A stretch of DNA of 64,000 bases, from contig CAJUDM010000007.1 of the NCBI GenBank assembly GCA_910584915.1, positions 72,284 to 136,283 of the forward strand, in the 5' to 3' direction. Source of the DNA: an uncultured Lachnospiraceae bacterium (GTDB taxonomy: Bacteria > Bacillota > Clostridia > Lachnospirales > Lachnospiraceae). The notes under the pieces are model-generated. The model saw only the letters and a program-made list of their open reading frames with translations. It searched no databases and was not told the origin of the DNA. Shown here in pieces: positions 7,474-17,700 of the stretch (positions are counted from its first letter, which is position 1; each line of letters opens with the position of its first letter). The position numbers and the translations under genes are program-made.

Positions 7474-8782
7474 GTACCGCTCCTTCATCCTGTCTGATGA
7501 TATATAAGCCTTCAATGATTGCGAACATAAACAGGGTCGTCATGACCGAACTGCCGCCATAACTGACAAGAGGCAGCGTCACCCCGGTCAGAGGAATAAA
7601 CTTTGTGTCCCCTCCTATCGTCAAAAATACCTGAAAAACATAAATGACACCCATGCCAAACGCCGTGAGCTGATAAAACCTGTCCCGCATCCTCATGGCA
7701 ATATTCATAAACATGATAAAACAGCTTAATGACACCATGATGACGCAGAGCGCCACGATCAGCCCCATCTCCTCCGACACCGCGGAAAAAATGAAGTCCC
7801 GCTCGACTTTCGGAATATCCTCCGGCACGCCCTGGAAAAGTCCGAGTCCGAAAAGCCCTCCTCTTCCCAGTGAAAACAGGGACTGCGTGATCTGATAGCC
7901 ATCCCCGTCGATCACGCTCCAGGGATCCCTCCACGCCTGCACGCGCATCTGTACATGCCGGAAAAGCTGGTAGGCGACCACCGAAGCGCCCGTTCCGCCT
8001 GCAGCTCCGAACAACAGATACCAGAAATTCTTTGTGGCGAGAAAGACCATCAATACATACACCACAAAAAAGATCAGCGCCGATCCCAGATCCCTGGACG
8101 CCGCAAGGATCAACACATGAATACCCGCCACCACCGTCACATACGCAACCTGCAGCAGGTTCGCACTCTTATGCAGAGCTGCCGCCATAAAAAAGACAAA
8201 AACTATCTTGATAAATTCAGACGGCTGGAAACTGATACCAAATATCGAGTAGGACAATTTCGATCCGTATGTGGTATTGCCGAGAATTAACACTGCGGCA
8301 AGCGGCAGGATCCCGATCAGGGCATACAGCCAGCTGAAATCTCTCAGGTTTCTGAATCTGCGGATCAAACAGGGAATCGCTAACGCGATCGCCATGGACG
8401 CCAGCGCGATGATAAACTGCCGGACTGCCAGATTCATGTTCAGCCTTGTGAGGATCACAAAGCCGATCACAAGCAGCATGCACATATTGTGGATCAAAAG
8501 TCTGTTGACAGCCGGATAAAACAGTTCAAACAGCACCAACACCACAAACACCGCAAGCTGTTGGAATGCGTAAAAAAACAGATACTGCAGATCGCCGGAC
8601 TCGATACAGATTGTCAGAAAGCAGGTGAAATGCACAAAAAACAGCAGGATCACCTGTCTTGTATATATGCCCTTTCTCCGCTTTTCCTCCCGAAATCGAA
8701 ACACCGAAAAACTCTCATAGGTGTAGATTGCCATAAAGAGGGTTATAAAATATTTAGATAAAGCAACGATATATTGTTCCAT
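7274..8782 (-). CDS. FtsW/RodA/SpoVE family lipid II polymerase
   Basis: The 502-residue SEDS-family membrane protein has about 10 transmembrane segments in residues 1-435. Family signatures include GISFQPSEFIKI, AASRDLGSALIFF, GLGLFQGVPEDIPKVERDFIFSAVSEE in two parts, and LVSYGGSS. SEDS proteins polymerise glycan strands from lipid II with a cognate class B PBP, here encoded downstream and overlapping. After the expected end at EGLYIIRQDE, the frame continues about 65 residues as a Gly/Glu/Arg heptad repeat tail (TRAVGER type), unusual for the family. The last 200 bp also encode the N-terminus of the PBP. Which SEDS role it serves (division, elongation or sporulation) is not decided by sequence alone. 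Confidence 0.92.
   Translation of the reverse strand: MEQYIVALSKYFITLFMAIYTYESFSVFRFREEKRRKGIYTRQVILLFFVHFTCFLTICIESGDLQYLFFYAFQQLAVFVVLVLFELFYPAVNRLLIHNMCMLLVIGFVILTRLNMNLAVRQFIIALASMAIALAIPCLIRRFRNLRDFSWLYALIGILPLAAVLILGNTTYGSKLSYSIFGISFQPSEFIKIVFVFFMAAALHKSANLLQVAYVTVVAGIHVLILAASRDLGSALIFFVVYVLMVFLATKNFWYLLFGAAGGTGASVVAYQLFRHVQMRVQAWRDPWSVIDGDGYQITQSLFSLGRGGLFGLGLFQGVPEDIPKVERDFIFSAVSEEMGLIVALCVIMVSLSCFIMFMNIAMRMRDRFYQLTAFGMGVIYVFQVFLTIGGDTKFIPLTGVTLPLVSYGGSSVMTTLFMFAIIEGLYIIRQDEGAVHVKKKNKIAGSRRSEKDSSGGEGARPGEEGIRAVGEGAQSGEERTRAVGERARFGEEKAPEAKETS
7318..7443. repeat. 21-bp minisatellite in the ftsW/pbp overlap
   Basis: Six consecutive 21-bp units begin at 7318, 7339, 7360, 7381, 7402 and 7423, each resembling GGGCTCYTTCTCCGACTGCC. 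Since 21 is divisible by 3, both overlapping genes translate it as heptad repeats: SEKEPGR-like in the PBP and RAVGEGA-like in the SEDS protein. Confidence 0.9.
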
Positions 8783-8788
8783 AGATCT

Positions 8789-11359
8789 CTATTCTACGCT
8801 CCGGCCAAAACGTCCCTGCGTTGTTTTCATTTTTGCCAGTTTCCCGGAATCCTGTACTTTTCTCTGTTCCTGTGAGCCTCCGACAGACTCCTTTTTTTTC
8901 GTCTGTATCCCGGTGCCCGGATAACTTTTCTCTCTCCGTGCCTTCCCGGTAAAATTCTTCTTTTCCTGTATTCCGCAGCCGAAATCTTTTCTTTCCTTCT
9001 CTTTCCCGTTTAAATCTTTCCTCTGTAATTCAGATGCCAGAAAATCCCGGAAAGTTTGCCTGACATCCCCTGCCGTCTGTCCGTCCTCCACCGTAAACTC
9101 TATCCTGAATGACCGGATTCCATCCTCCTGCAGCATCCACAGACTCTCATGGCAGGATGTCGGAAGACAATTATATATAATATTATAACAGTGGCTGCAA
9201 TTTGTATAGACCGGAAAAATATTCCCCATCCTGTCCGTCAGTTCCGCATACTGTCTCCTGTCCCTGTCACATCTGTCCGAAGAAAGCTTGACACAGTTCG
9301 CCGACACCATAAAAGGCGCTCTGCCGTAAACCGGAGCTTCCAACCTGTCGACAGGATATTCCTGCCCGCACGCGGTCAGCCTCTCAGCGATATACTGCTG
9401 CCCGCCGTCCGCTCCGCAGCTTACCGGGAAACCGCTCAGTTCCCTGATCTCCCTGCTGTCGAGTTCTAATGGAACGCTGACACAGTCCAGTTCTTTTGCC
9501 CAGAATAAAACGGCTTCCCGGTTCCACGCATAGAGCGATGCCTCCCCTGCAATCTCTCCACGGTACAAAATGCCTTTTGCCCAGGCAAGCACATCTATGG
9601 TTCCGCAATACAATATATCAGGTTCTTTCTCCTCTATCAGACTCTGCAATCTCTGCAAATACGCCCTGTCGCTCTGCCGCAGGATCAACGGGCACTTTAT
9701 TCCCCAGTATACTTTTCCGACAGAAATCCTCTCCCTGACCTCCATATCTTCTAAAAACAGGTCAGCATCTACGATCAGATATTCTCTTACTCCCGCCGCT
9801 TCTCCTTCCTCTGCCCTGAACGCGCTCTTCTCCATGTCAGGAAAAACCGCCTCAAACTGCTCCCTTGTCTGTACTACAGTCGTCAGTCGGTACGCCTGAT
9901 CCCCGGCTTTTTTCCTCCTGCTGTCTGTCCCGGGATCATCCCTTTTACAGGCAGCCCGCATACTGTCAGATATACGTTCTTCCTCCGTCCTGCCTTCACT
10001 CCTTGTATTCTTCTCATTGTCCTGATCCCTTGCGCCGTATCTGATATAGATCTTCCGCAGCAATTCCCTGCGAAGCTGTTTCAGCCACTGCACCGGCACG
10101 AACGTATTTTCCCCCAGTTCAATCTCACAGTGTTCCACAACAAACGGTGTTCCACCGGTTTTTATCATCTGTCCCCGGATCTCCTCCTCACAGACAGCCC
10201 GTTTTTTAGCCTGTTCAACCACAGGTCCCGAAGCAGACAGCCCGGAGACGGTATCCCGATCCGAAAACCGCACCTCACCGTATAATGGCTCTCCCGCCCT
10301 GCACCGCACAAATATCCGCAGCTTCATCCCGGGAATCTCTTTGATATAAGTCTTTCTCAGCGACTCAAGCAATGCCGGATCCGCCTCGTTATATCCGGGT
10401 TTCCGCAGAGTCAGCATCTCTTTCCCCCGGCTCCTGTCATAATAGCCGTTGCCGGCCTCACTCCTGATATAGAGAGATGACAATACCTTCCTGTCCTCAG
10501 GAAGAATACTCCATCGCTTTAAAGTGTCCCGTCCCGCATGCTCCGTATAATATTTATCTATATATTTTCTATATATAGATACGACACCTGCCACATACTC
10601 CGGCTTCTTCATGCGTCCCTCGATCTTAAACGAATCGATTCCTGCTTCTATCAATTCCGGTATATGCTCCAGCGTGTTCATATCTTTCAGGCTCAGATAA
10701 TATCCTTCTCGGCCCGCTGTTTTATAGGGCAGCCTGCAGGGTCCCGCGCAGCGCCCTCTGTTGCCGCTCCTGCCGCCGATCATACTGCTCATCAGGCACT
10801 GTCCCGAATAGCAATAACACATCGCTCCGTGAATAAAAGCCTCTATCTCCACAGCAGTTTCCCGCCTGATTGCCCTGATCTCCTTCAGGGACAACTCTCT
10901 TGCCGGCACGATACGTTCACAGCCAAGCTCCTTCAGGTAAGCCGCGCCATAAATACCCGTGACCGTCATCTGGGTACTGGCATGAAGCTTCAGATCCGGA
11001 AAATCCCGCTTCAGAAGGCTGAACACTCCCATATCCTGCACAATGGCTCCGTCCAGCCCGGCCTCATAGAAAGGCAGTATATAATCGTACAGGGCCGAAA
11101 ACTCCCGCTCCTTTATCAGCGTATTGACCGTCAGGTATACTCTGACACCCGAAAGATGCGCCTGCCTGATCACCGATACCAGCTCTTCCTCCGAAAAATT
11201 TTCCGCGTAGGCCCTCGCACCAAACGCTTTGCCGCCCAGATAGACCGCATCCGCCCCGGCATTCACCGCCGCAAGAAAACTCTCATAACTGCCGCATGGC
11301 GCAAGCAGCTCCACCCGGCCATCCACAATATTTTCTGTTCCTTTATATGCTCTTTTCAT
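8789..11359 (-). CDS. Peptidase U32 family protein (RlhA/YdcP-like)
   Basis: The 856-residue protein has an N-terminal U32 domain starting VELLAPCGSYESFLAAVNAGADAV. It contains the U32 signature EAFIHGAMCYCYSGQCLMSS and a following Cys-rich RCAGPCRLPY, then a DUF3656-type region. The C-terminal about 80 residues are a Lys/Glu/Gln-rich tail. E. coli RlhA of this family hydroxylates C2501 of 23S rRNA; others were described as collagenases. The conserved cysteines probably bind a cluster or metal. The ATG at 11359 follows AAGGAAAG; 34 upstream in-frame residues lack family similarity. It lies 6 bp before the SEDS gene, so the two are likely co-transcribed. Confidence 0.9.
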   Translation of the reverse strand: MKRAYKGTENIVDGRVELLAPCGSYESFLAAVNAGADAVYLGGKAFGARAYAENFSEEELVSVIRQAHLSGVRVYLTVNTLIKEREFSALYDYILPFYEAGLDGAIVQDMGVFSLLKRDFPDLKLHASTQMTVTGIYGAAYLKELGCERIVPARELSLKEIRAIRRETAVEIEAFIHGAMCYCYSGQCLMSSMIGGRSGNRGRCAGPCRLPYKTAGREGYYLSLKDMNTLEHIPELIEAGIDSFKIEGRMKKPEYVAGVVSIYRKYIDKYYTEHAGRDTLKRWSILPEDRKVLSSLYIRSEAGNGYYDRSRGKEMLTLRKPGYNEADPALLESLRKTYIKEIPGMKLRIFVRCRAGEPLYGEVRFSDRDTVSGLSASGPVVEQAKKRAVCEEEIRGQMIKTGGTPFVVEHCEIELGENTFVPVQWLKQLRRELLRKIYIRYGARDQDNEKNTRSEGRTEEERISDSMRAACKRDDPGTDSRRKKAGDQAYRLTTVVQTREQFEAVFPDMEKSAFRAEEGEAAGVREYLIVDADLFLEDMEVRERISVGKVYWGIKCPLILRQSDRAYLQRLQSLIEEKEPDILYCGTIDVLAWAKGILYRGEIAGEASLYAWNREAVLFWAKELDCVSVPLELDSREIRELSGFPVSCGADGGQQYIAERLTACGQEYPVDRLEAPVYGRAPFMVSANCVKLSSDRCDRDRRQYAELTDRMGNIFPVYTNCSHCYNIIYNCLPTSCHESLWMLQEDGIRSFRIEFTVEDGQTAGDVRQTFRDFLASELQRKDLNGKEKERKDFGCGIQEKKNFTGKARREKSYPGTGIQTKKKESVGGSQEQRKVQDSGKLAKMKTTQGRFGRSVE

Positions 11360-11484
11360 ACTTTCCTTCACAATACACAACGACATATACTCACAAAATG
11401 ATCCCTGTTTCAGGCAATGGCTGCAGACGCTGCAGACGATCATATGCCGGCTGATTATCACATGTCACCGGGCGATCACTGCCC

Positions 11485-11509
11485 AAAAAAGCTGTCGTAC
11501 TCCGACAGC
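11485..11509 (-). terminator. Intrinsic terminator after zapA
   Basis: On the minus strand GCTGTCG-gagta-CGACAGC is followed by TTTTTT. It lies 9-33 bp after the zapA stop and would separate zapA from the U32 peptidase gene. Confidence 0.85.
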
Positions 11510-11517
11510 CTCTTCTC

Positions 11518-11931
11518 TTATCTATTTTGCGTTTTGCCTTTCAGTTCCGTTTCCAGGCGTACGATCTTCTTGGAATTTTCCAACAGTTCCGCATTCTGAT
11601 TTCTTACGATCTTCTCGGAATTCTCCAGCTTGATCTGGTAGGAGATCAGTTCATGCTTCAGATCGTACAGTTCCTTTTCTTTCGCTTTAACTTCCTCTTC
11701 CAGAATGCTGATCTGTTTTTTGGCTTTGAAATATTCATCGGCAATATTGATCTGCATCAGGACGCTCTGCATATCCATCGGCAGCTTTTTAAAGCTGTCC
11801 AGCTTTCCGTACTCCGACATTTTATTATTGATATAACTGGCAACCTTTTGAAAATATTCTTCACTCTCATAGCCGCTCAACGTATAAACTTTACCGCCAA
11901 TCAAAACCTCGGCATCCACTTTGGAATCCAT
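11518..11931 (-). CDS. zapA: Cell division protein ZapA
   Basis: The 137-residue protein has the ZapA globular head (VLIGGKVYTLSGYESEEYFQKVASYINNKM) followed by a long C-terminal coiled coil (residues about 70-135, rich in KEKELYDLKHE-type heptads). ZapA binds FtsZ filaments and promotes Z-ring bundling. The ATG at 11931 follows GAGGG. It has its own promoter and terminator, so it is probably monocistronic. The family length is usually 90-140 residues in Clostridia. Confidence 0.9.
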   Translation of the reverse strand: MDSKVDAEVLIGGKVYTLSGYESEEYFQKVASYINNKMSEYGKLDSFKKLPMDMQSVLMQINIADEYFKAKKQISILEEEVKAKEKELYDLKHELISYQIKLENSEKIVRNQNAELLENSKKIVRLETELKGKTQNR

Positions 11932-11995
11932 ACTGTTTCCCTCATTCGTAAAACACAAAATGTGCTACATATCCCTGAAAAAAAATACTATATCT

Positions 11996-12025
11996 ATTAT
12001 ACATGATATCACGGTATAATTGCAA
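11996..12025 (-). promoter_or_regulatory. Promoter of zapA
   Basis: On the minus strand TTGCAA (12025-12020) and TATAAT (12001-11996) are 18 bp apart, about 65 bp before the zapA start and after the ruvB stop. Confidence 0.65.
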
Positions 12026-12041
12026 GCCCGAATTGTTGCTG

Positions 12042-13043
12042 TTACTTTTCCTCTCTTTGCGCGGTAATAAACAGTGAATATCCAAGTTCCGTCACAACGC
12101 GCCCGCGAGGCGTCCGGTTGATCAGGCCGTTTTTGATCAGATAGGGCTCATACACCTCTTCGATCGTACCTGCATCCTCCCCGATGGCTGCCGCCAGAGT
12201 ATCCAGTCCAACCGGGCCGCCATTAAATTTTTCTATCATGGTAAGCAGCATATTCCTGTCGATATGATCTAACCCCATCTTGTCCACATCCATCAGATCA
12301 AGCGCCGTTTTTGCCACCTCTTCCGTGATAACGCCATCGTATTTGACCTGTGCAAAATCACGCACCCTTTTTAAAATCCGGTTTGCCAGACGCGGCGTTC
12401 CACGGCTTCTCCTCGCGATCTCCTCCGCTCCGGCCTTCTCTGTCTTCACTTCCAGGATTTTTGCGGAATGCAGGATCACCTTTGTCAGTTCTCCGATCGA
12501 GTAAAATTCCAGCCTGTGGATCATACCAAATCGGTCTCTGAGAGGCGCTGTCAAAAGTCCCGCCCTTGTGGTGGCGCCCACCAGTGTAAATTTTGGCAGA
12601 TCCAGACGGATAGAACGGGCTGTAGGTCCCTTGCCGATCATGATATCGATCACATAATCCTCCATAGCAGGGTAGAGCACCTCCTCCACCTGCCTGTTCA
12701 GGCGGTGGATCTCATCCACAAACAGCAGATCGCCCTCTGCCAGATTATTCAGGATCGCCGCCATATCTCCCGGCTTTTCGATCGCCGGACCGGATGTCAC
12801 CTTCATATGCACTCCCATCTCATTGGCGATGACTCCCGCCAGTGTCGTCTTGCCGAGCCCCGGCGGTCCGTACAGGAGCACATGGTCCAGAGCATCGCTT
12901 CTTTGCTTTGCCGCCTGAATGTAGACTTTCAGATTCTCCTTGATACTCTCCTGTCCGATATAGTCCTGCAGGTTCTGGGGACGCAGCGTGCCCTCTATTT
13001 TGCTGTCCTCTTCCGTAAAATTTGTCTCTATCGTTCTTGCCAT
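12042..13043 (-). CDS. ruvB: Holliday junction branch migration helicase RuvB
   Basis: The 333-residue AAA+ motor drives branch migration of Holliday junctions with RuvA. Walker A is GPPGLGKTTLAG, Walker B is FVDEIHRLNRQVEE, sensor 1 is GATTRAGLLTAPLRDRFG, and a C-terminal winged helix contains NGLINRTPRGRVVT. Length and motifs match the family closely. It lies 104 bp downstream of ruvA on the same strand, the usual ruvAB order. Confidence 0.98.
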   Translation of the reverse strand: MARTIETNFTEEDSKIEGTLRPQNLQDYIGQESIKENLKVYIQAAKQRSDALDHVLLYGPPGLGKTTLAGVIANEMGVHMKVTSGPAIEKPGDMAAILNNLAEGDLLFVDEIHRLNRQVEEVLYPAMEDYVIDIMIGKGPTARSIRLDLPKFTLVGATTRAGLLTAPLRDRFGMIHRLEFYSIGELTKVILHSAKILEVKTEKAGAEEIARRSRGTPRLANRILKRVRDFAQVKYDGVITEEVAKTALDLMDVDKMGLDHIDRNMLLTMIEKFNGGPVGLDTLAAAIGEDAGTIEEVYEPYLIKNGLINRTPRGRVVTELGYSLFITAQREEK

Positions 13044-13147
13044 TTATCGTCTCCGTCAGGCTGTCTGCCCCGCACACTTTTTTGATTCCTGTCAACCGGA
13101 ATTCTGCCTGCAGCTTCTTCCAAACTGCAAACCACCTGTAATACCCA

Positions 13148-13753
13148 TCAGATCAAATGCTTCAGAGAGGCTTTCAGGATATCCTCCACTGTCATCTGTT
13201 CTGCATCCTTTACCGCCTTCACCGCACGCGCTGCCTCCATCTGTCCGTATCCCAAAGCCGCCAACGCTTCTACCGCCTCCCGCACACTGTCTGAAACCGT
13301 CGCGCCATCATCTGCCCGCATATCTTTGATGTCTGTATGAAACGTATCCTCCAGCGAAACCTTATCCCGCATATCTAATATGATACGCTGGGCGGATTTA
13401 CCGCCGATCCCGGGCGCTTTCGCTATCATTTTGGCATCTCCCGATAAAATGGCAAGGCGAAGTTCATCCGGGCTCATAACAGACAGGATGCTCTGCCCGC
13501 CTTTCGGCCCGATGCCGTTTACTCCAATCAACAGTTTGAAAATATCCAGATCATCTTTTGTCAGAAAACCGTACAACGCTATGGCATCTTCCCTGACGGA
13601 TGTGTAGGTATACAGCTTTGTCTCCTCTCCCTCCGCCGGCAGAAGAGACGCCGTGCCCGCAGAAATCCGTATATTGTAGCCGACGCCGTTCACCTCAACG
13701 ACCACAAGATCCGGCTCCTTCGCCGCTATTTTTCCTTTGAAATATGCGTACAT
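13148..13753 (-). CDS. ruvA: Holliday junction DNA-binding protein RuvA
   Basis: The 201-residue protein has an N-terminal OB fold (MYAYFKGKIAAKEPDLVVVEV), two helix-hairpin-helix motifs (LIGVNGIGPKGG and APGIGGKSAQRI), and a C-terminal RuvB-contacting three-helix domain. RuvA tetramers bind the four-way junction and load RuvB, encoded just downstream. AGGAGAG precedes the start. Confidence 0.98.
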   Translation of the reverse strand: MYAYFKGKIAAKEPDLVVVEVNGVGYNIRISAGTASLLPAEGEETKLYTYTSVREDAIALYGFLTKDDLDIFKLLIGVNGIGPKGGQSILSVMSPDELRLAILSGDAKMIAKAPGIGGKSAQRIILDMRDKVSLEDTFHTDIKDMRADDGATVSDSVREAVEALAALGYGQMEAARAVKAVKDAEQMTVEDILKASLKHLI

Positions 13754-14059
13754 ATATTGTGCCTCTCTCCTCTTTGTCTTTTCCCATCCTCAACAATCCC
13801 GCTACAAGCAACGGGGGACATTTACATGATCTGATCGATCTTTTCCATCGTTGCCGTAGCCGCCCCATCACTTACTTCATAATTCCCGGAAGTCTCATCC
13901 GCAGTTCCCCTTCTGATTCCCAGTCAGTTCTCAATTTTCTACAATAACTATATTTATAACTATAATATGCCATTCAATCGTATTCACGACTCATTATACT
14001 GAAGATACGCTCAAAAAGCAATAGCCGATTCCTTCCGCCTGAACCGCTGTTATAACAAT
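13754..14059. other. 306-bp intergenic region upstream of ruvA
   Basis: No credible gene is seen. The stretch near 13804-13822 (CAAGCAACGGGGG) resembles a module in the intergenic element near 61260. The section 13935-13970 is very AT-rich (ATATTTATAACTATAATATG) and may hold the ruvA promoter, but I could not place a -35/-10 pair with confidence. Confidence 0.5.
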
Positions 14060-14542
14060 TCAGCCCGGAAGCCTCCGCAACAGTTCTTTACCCATAACGC
14101 CAATCAGAAATCCTGTCGCCAGTCCCGCCGCCAAAAGAAACGGTGCATAATAACCTATCCCAATAGTCTGCACGATAAACACTGCTGCCAGGAGCTGTCC
14201 CACGTTATGGAATACACCCCCCGCCATACTGACACCATGCAGGGAAAGCCCCAGCCTTTTTGCCGCCAGCATACAGATGAAACTGACAAGTGCTCCACTC
14301 AGACTGAATAAAATGGAAAACATATTACCGAACAGAAGCCCCGAGAGCACTATCCGCAGGATATTTACCGTAAGCGCCTCCTTCCATCCATAAAAATACA
14401 GCGTCACCACCACCGCCAGATTCGCCAGTCCCAGTTTCATTCCGGGCACTCCGAAAAAAAACGGAACCAAAGACTCAATATAGGAAAGCATCATAGCCAC
14501 CGTCACAAACAGTGCCATTGTAACTAATTTTCTGTTGTTCAT
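14060..14542 (-). CDS. Gx transporter family protein (EetB-like)
   Basis: The roughly 160-residue membrane protein has 5-6 hydrophobic segments and the family motifs SYIESLVPFFFGVPGMKLGLAN and HNVGQLLAA. This family (PF07456, formerly called heptaprenyl diphosphate synthase component I) is ECF-type-transporter-like and includes EetB of the Listeria extracellular electron transfer locus. There, EetB works with EetA (NusG-II domain) on surface flavinylation. In this window the NusG-II gene is about 28 kb away on the same strand. The start is uncertain: ATG at 14542 is used, but TTG at 14551 (AGGAAG 7 bases upstream) or TTG at 14584 is possible. Confidence 0.82.
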   Translation of the reverse strand: MNNRKLVTMALFVTVAMMLSYIESLVPFFFGVPGMKLGLANLAVVVTLYFYGWKEALTVNILRIVLSGLLFGNMFSILFSLSGALVSFICMLAAKRLGLSLHGVSMAGGVFHNVGQLLAAVFIVQTIGIGYYAPFLLAAGLATGFLIGVMGKELLRRLPG

Positions 14543-14672
14543 GGACTTCAATTCCACACTTCCTGTCTTATCAATTTGATACAATAATATTTTACATCCC
14601 TTTGTCTACAGGCATCCTTTCATATAAGATATTGTGTATCTCATTACCATATGAAGTTCCGTTTTCAGGAGT

Positions 14673-14703
14673 TCCGTTTTCAGGGATTCCCAAAGGGAGT
14701 GAC
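14673..14703 (-). repeat. Degenerate terminal CRISPR repeat
   Basis: Only the right-hand part (TCCCAAAGGGAGTGAC on the plus strand) matches the array repeat; the rest has diverged. It sits one spacer length (36 bp, 14704-14739) beyond the last intact repeat, at the leader-distal end, where repeat decay is common. A 15-bp direct duplication AGTTCCGTTTTCAGG overlaps its left side. Confidence 0.85.
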
Positions 14704-14739
14704 ATATCCGGCGTGGTGCAGGCAGCCTGGGCGGTGATA

Positions 14740-17700
14740 ATTTCAACCCACACTCCCCAAAGGGAGTGACTCTTATTTTAGTAAGTTTTGCTTTATATTC
14801 ATCAATTTCAACCCACACTCCCCAAAGGGAGTGACCAGGCCTCCAGTTCGCCCATCCATCATCCTTTGTCATTTCAACCCACACTCCCCAAAGGGAGTGA
14901 CTGTGTCAGAATCAAAATTTGATATGGAAGTTACAATTTCAACCCACACTCCCCAAAGGGAGTGACAGGTATGGGGCAAAAGGGGAGAAGCGGAAGGCAA
15001 AATTTCAACCCACACTCCCCAAAGGGAGTGACATGCTATGATTTTCTCCGATGATGCTCCTGCTCTGATTTCAACCCACACTCCCCAAAGGGAGTGACTC
15101 TTATTTTAGTAAGTTTTGCTTTATATTCATCAATTTCAACCCACACTCCCCAAAGGGAGTGACTTTTACACCACTGCCATAAGTCTCATCAGTAACAATT
15201 TCAACCCACACTCCCCAAAGGGAGTGACTGGTGGCTAACAGGGCAGGAAAACCGGTATTCATATTTCAACCCACACTCCCCAAAGGGAGTGACCCTGTGT
15301 ATCTCTGCCGATAGTAAAAGCTTTTCCAATTTCAACCCACACTCCCCAAAGGGAGTGACAAGACATGTCGACGTAGCTATGAATGACGTTAAATTTCAAC
15401 CCACACTCCCCAAAGGGAGTGACAAGACCTGTCTGACGGACTGAGAGCTATCATAGCAATTTCAACCCACACTCCCCAAAGGGAGTGACTAGATTTTGAG
15501 GACGGATTTTGATTCTGTTTTCGTATTTCAACCCACACTCCCCAAAGAGAGTGACGCCCACGCTTTTCCATAATCGTGCTTGTTTCGCTATTTCAACCCA
15601 CACTCCCCAAAGGGAGTGACTAACAGGGCTTTGTAAATCCATCCATCATAGTGCCATTTCAACCCACACTCCCCAAAGGGAGTGACAATATCTCACATAT
15701 CCCTGATTCTGCATAGTTAGATTTCAACCCACACTCCCCAAAGGGAGTGACTAAATGGGGTGCAGGCTGATGTAGTTTCGCTCCAATTTCAACCCACACT
15801 CCCCAAAGGGAGTGACAGGACAGGCTCATCTATACAGCGGTCATGCAGCTATTTCAACCCACACTCCCCAAAGGGAGTGACAAATTTCTTTAAGAACGCC
15901 CCCTGAACCTCCATAATTTCAACCCACACTCCCCAAAGGGAGTGACCGGATCAGGAACCTGCCGGTAAAAAAGACGAAAAAATTTCAACCCACACTCCCC
16001 AAAGGGAGTGACCAGATTGCGCACAGACTTCGGGCTGTGCTCTTTCATTTCAACCCACACTCCCCAAAGGGAGTGACAGAGGGATTATGACCGCATGGCG
16101 TACCAGCTGACACAATTTCAACCCACACTCCCCAAAGGGAGTGACACAGAGTATCAGCGTATTATTTACAGGATACAAGATTTCAACCCACACTCCCCAA
16201 AGGGAGTGACAAAATGATAAAGTATAAAATTGATGTGATGGATATTTCAACCCACACTCCCCAAAGGGAGTGACAATTTAATAAGTTTTCAGCCGGGCAA
16301 AGCCCGGAATTTCAACCCACACTCCCCAAAGGGAGTGACCTATGGCAAGCCGCGATTATGTGGAGCATTTGGAATTTCAACCCACACTCCCCAAAGGGAG
16401 TGACGGGAAAAGCCAAGTGAAAAGGAGATTTTATAAATATTTCAACCCACACTCCCCAAAGGGAGTGACTCCGTGCAAAAAATCGGCAGACTGGAGTTAA
16501 AAATTTCAACCCACACTCCCCAAAGGGAGTGACAGTTAAGGCGTGATATTTTTTTACATGGATTATTAATTTCAACCCACACTCCCCAAAGGGAGTGACT
16601 TGGGCTTGCAAGCTGATTTACCGAGGGCATGAATTTCAACCCACACTCCCCAAAGGGAGTGACGGGCGGCGGCATGAACCCGCGGGCTATGTTACAATTT
16701 CAACCCACACTCCCCAAAGGGAGTGACCTTTGTAGTTATATGAGATTGGTAAAGGACGAGATTTCAACCCACACTCCCCAAAGGGAGTGACCTGATGGCT
16801 ACGATGACGGTCAGCGCAGAGGTTACATTTCAACCCACACTCCCCAAAGGGAGTGACTTTCTGCCGCAACCTCGCTATTTGCTTTATTTAATTTCAACCC
16901 ACACTCCCCAAAGGGAGTGACCTCGTCCTTGTCGCCGCCAGACAGTTGGTATGATATTTCAACCCACACTCCCCAAAGGGAGTGACGTAGTTGGGCTGCA
17001 TAGTATCAAAGCTTTTGTTATTTCAACCCACACTCCCCAAAGGGAGTGACTTTACTGGCGGCAATCTGATTATCAATTTGCCAATTTCAACCCACACTCC
17101 CCAAAGGGAGTGACCTGTCCCACATTAACAGAATGGAGTTGATTTATGAATTTCAACCCACACTCCCCAAAGGGAGTGACATGATTGGCTCCCATGTAAT
17201 AAACTGGCACTTGCAATTTCAACCCACACTCCCCAAAGGGAGTGACTATCCGTTTTTCCCTGCAAAAATCGGCACATGACAATTTCAACCCACACTCCCC
17301 AAAGGGAGTGACCCTCGCCAGTCTGTGACTTATAGTTGGCTGCAAAATTTCAACCCACACTCCCCAAAGGGAGTGACACGGCAGTCCGCATATCCATTCA
17401 ATTCATTTAATCTATTTCAACCCACACTCCCCAAAGGGAGTGACAATACGGTTAATGGCGCCACCTTGGTTGACATATATTTCAACCCACACTCCCCAAA
17501 GGGAGTGACATGATTTTGCAAGGCTCAAGGCGACAGATTCCCTTATTTCAACCCACACTCCCCAAAGGGAGTGACAGATTCCCATAATTAAAAAATAATC
17601 CGTCCCAATCATTTCAACCCACACTCCCCAAAGGGAGTGACCTGCGGCAGTCCATACCGTTCCAGAATATCTTTCATGATTTCAACCCACACTCCCCAAA

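Noticed and set aside
10538..11401. 287-residue plus-strand open frame
   Set aside because: Antisense to the conserved U32 peptidase domain; no ribosome binding site or recognisable domain.
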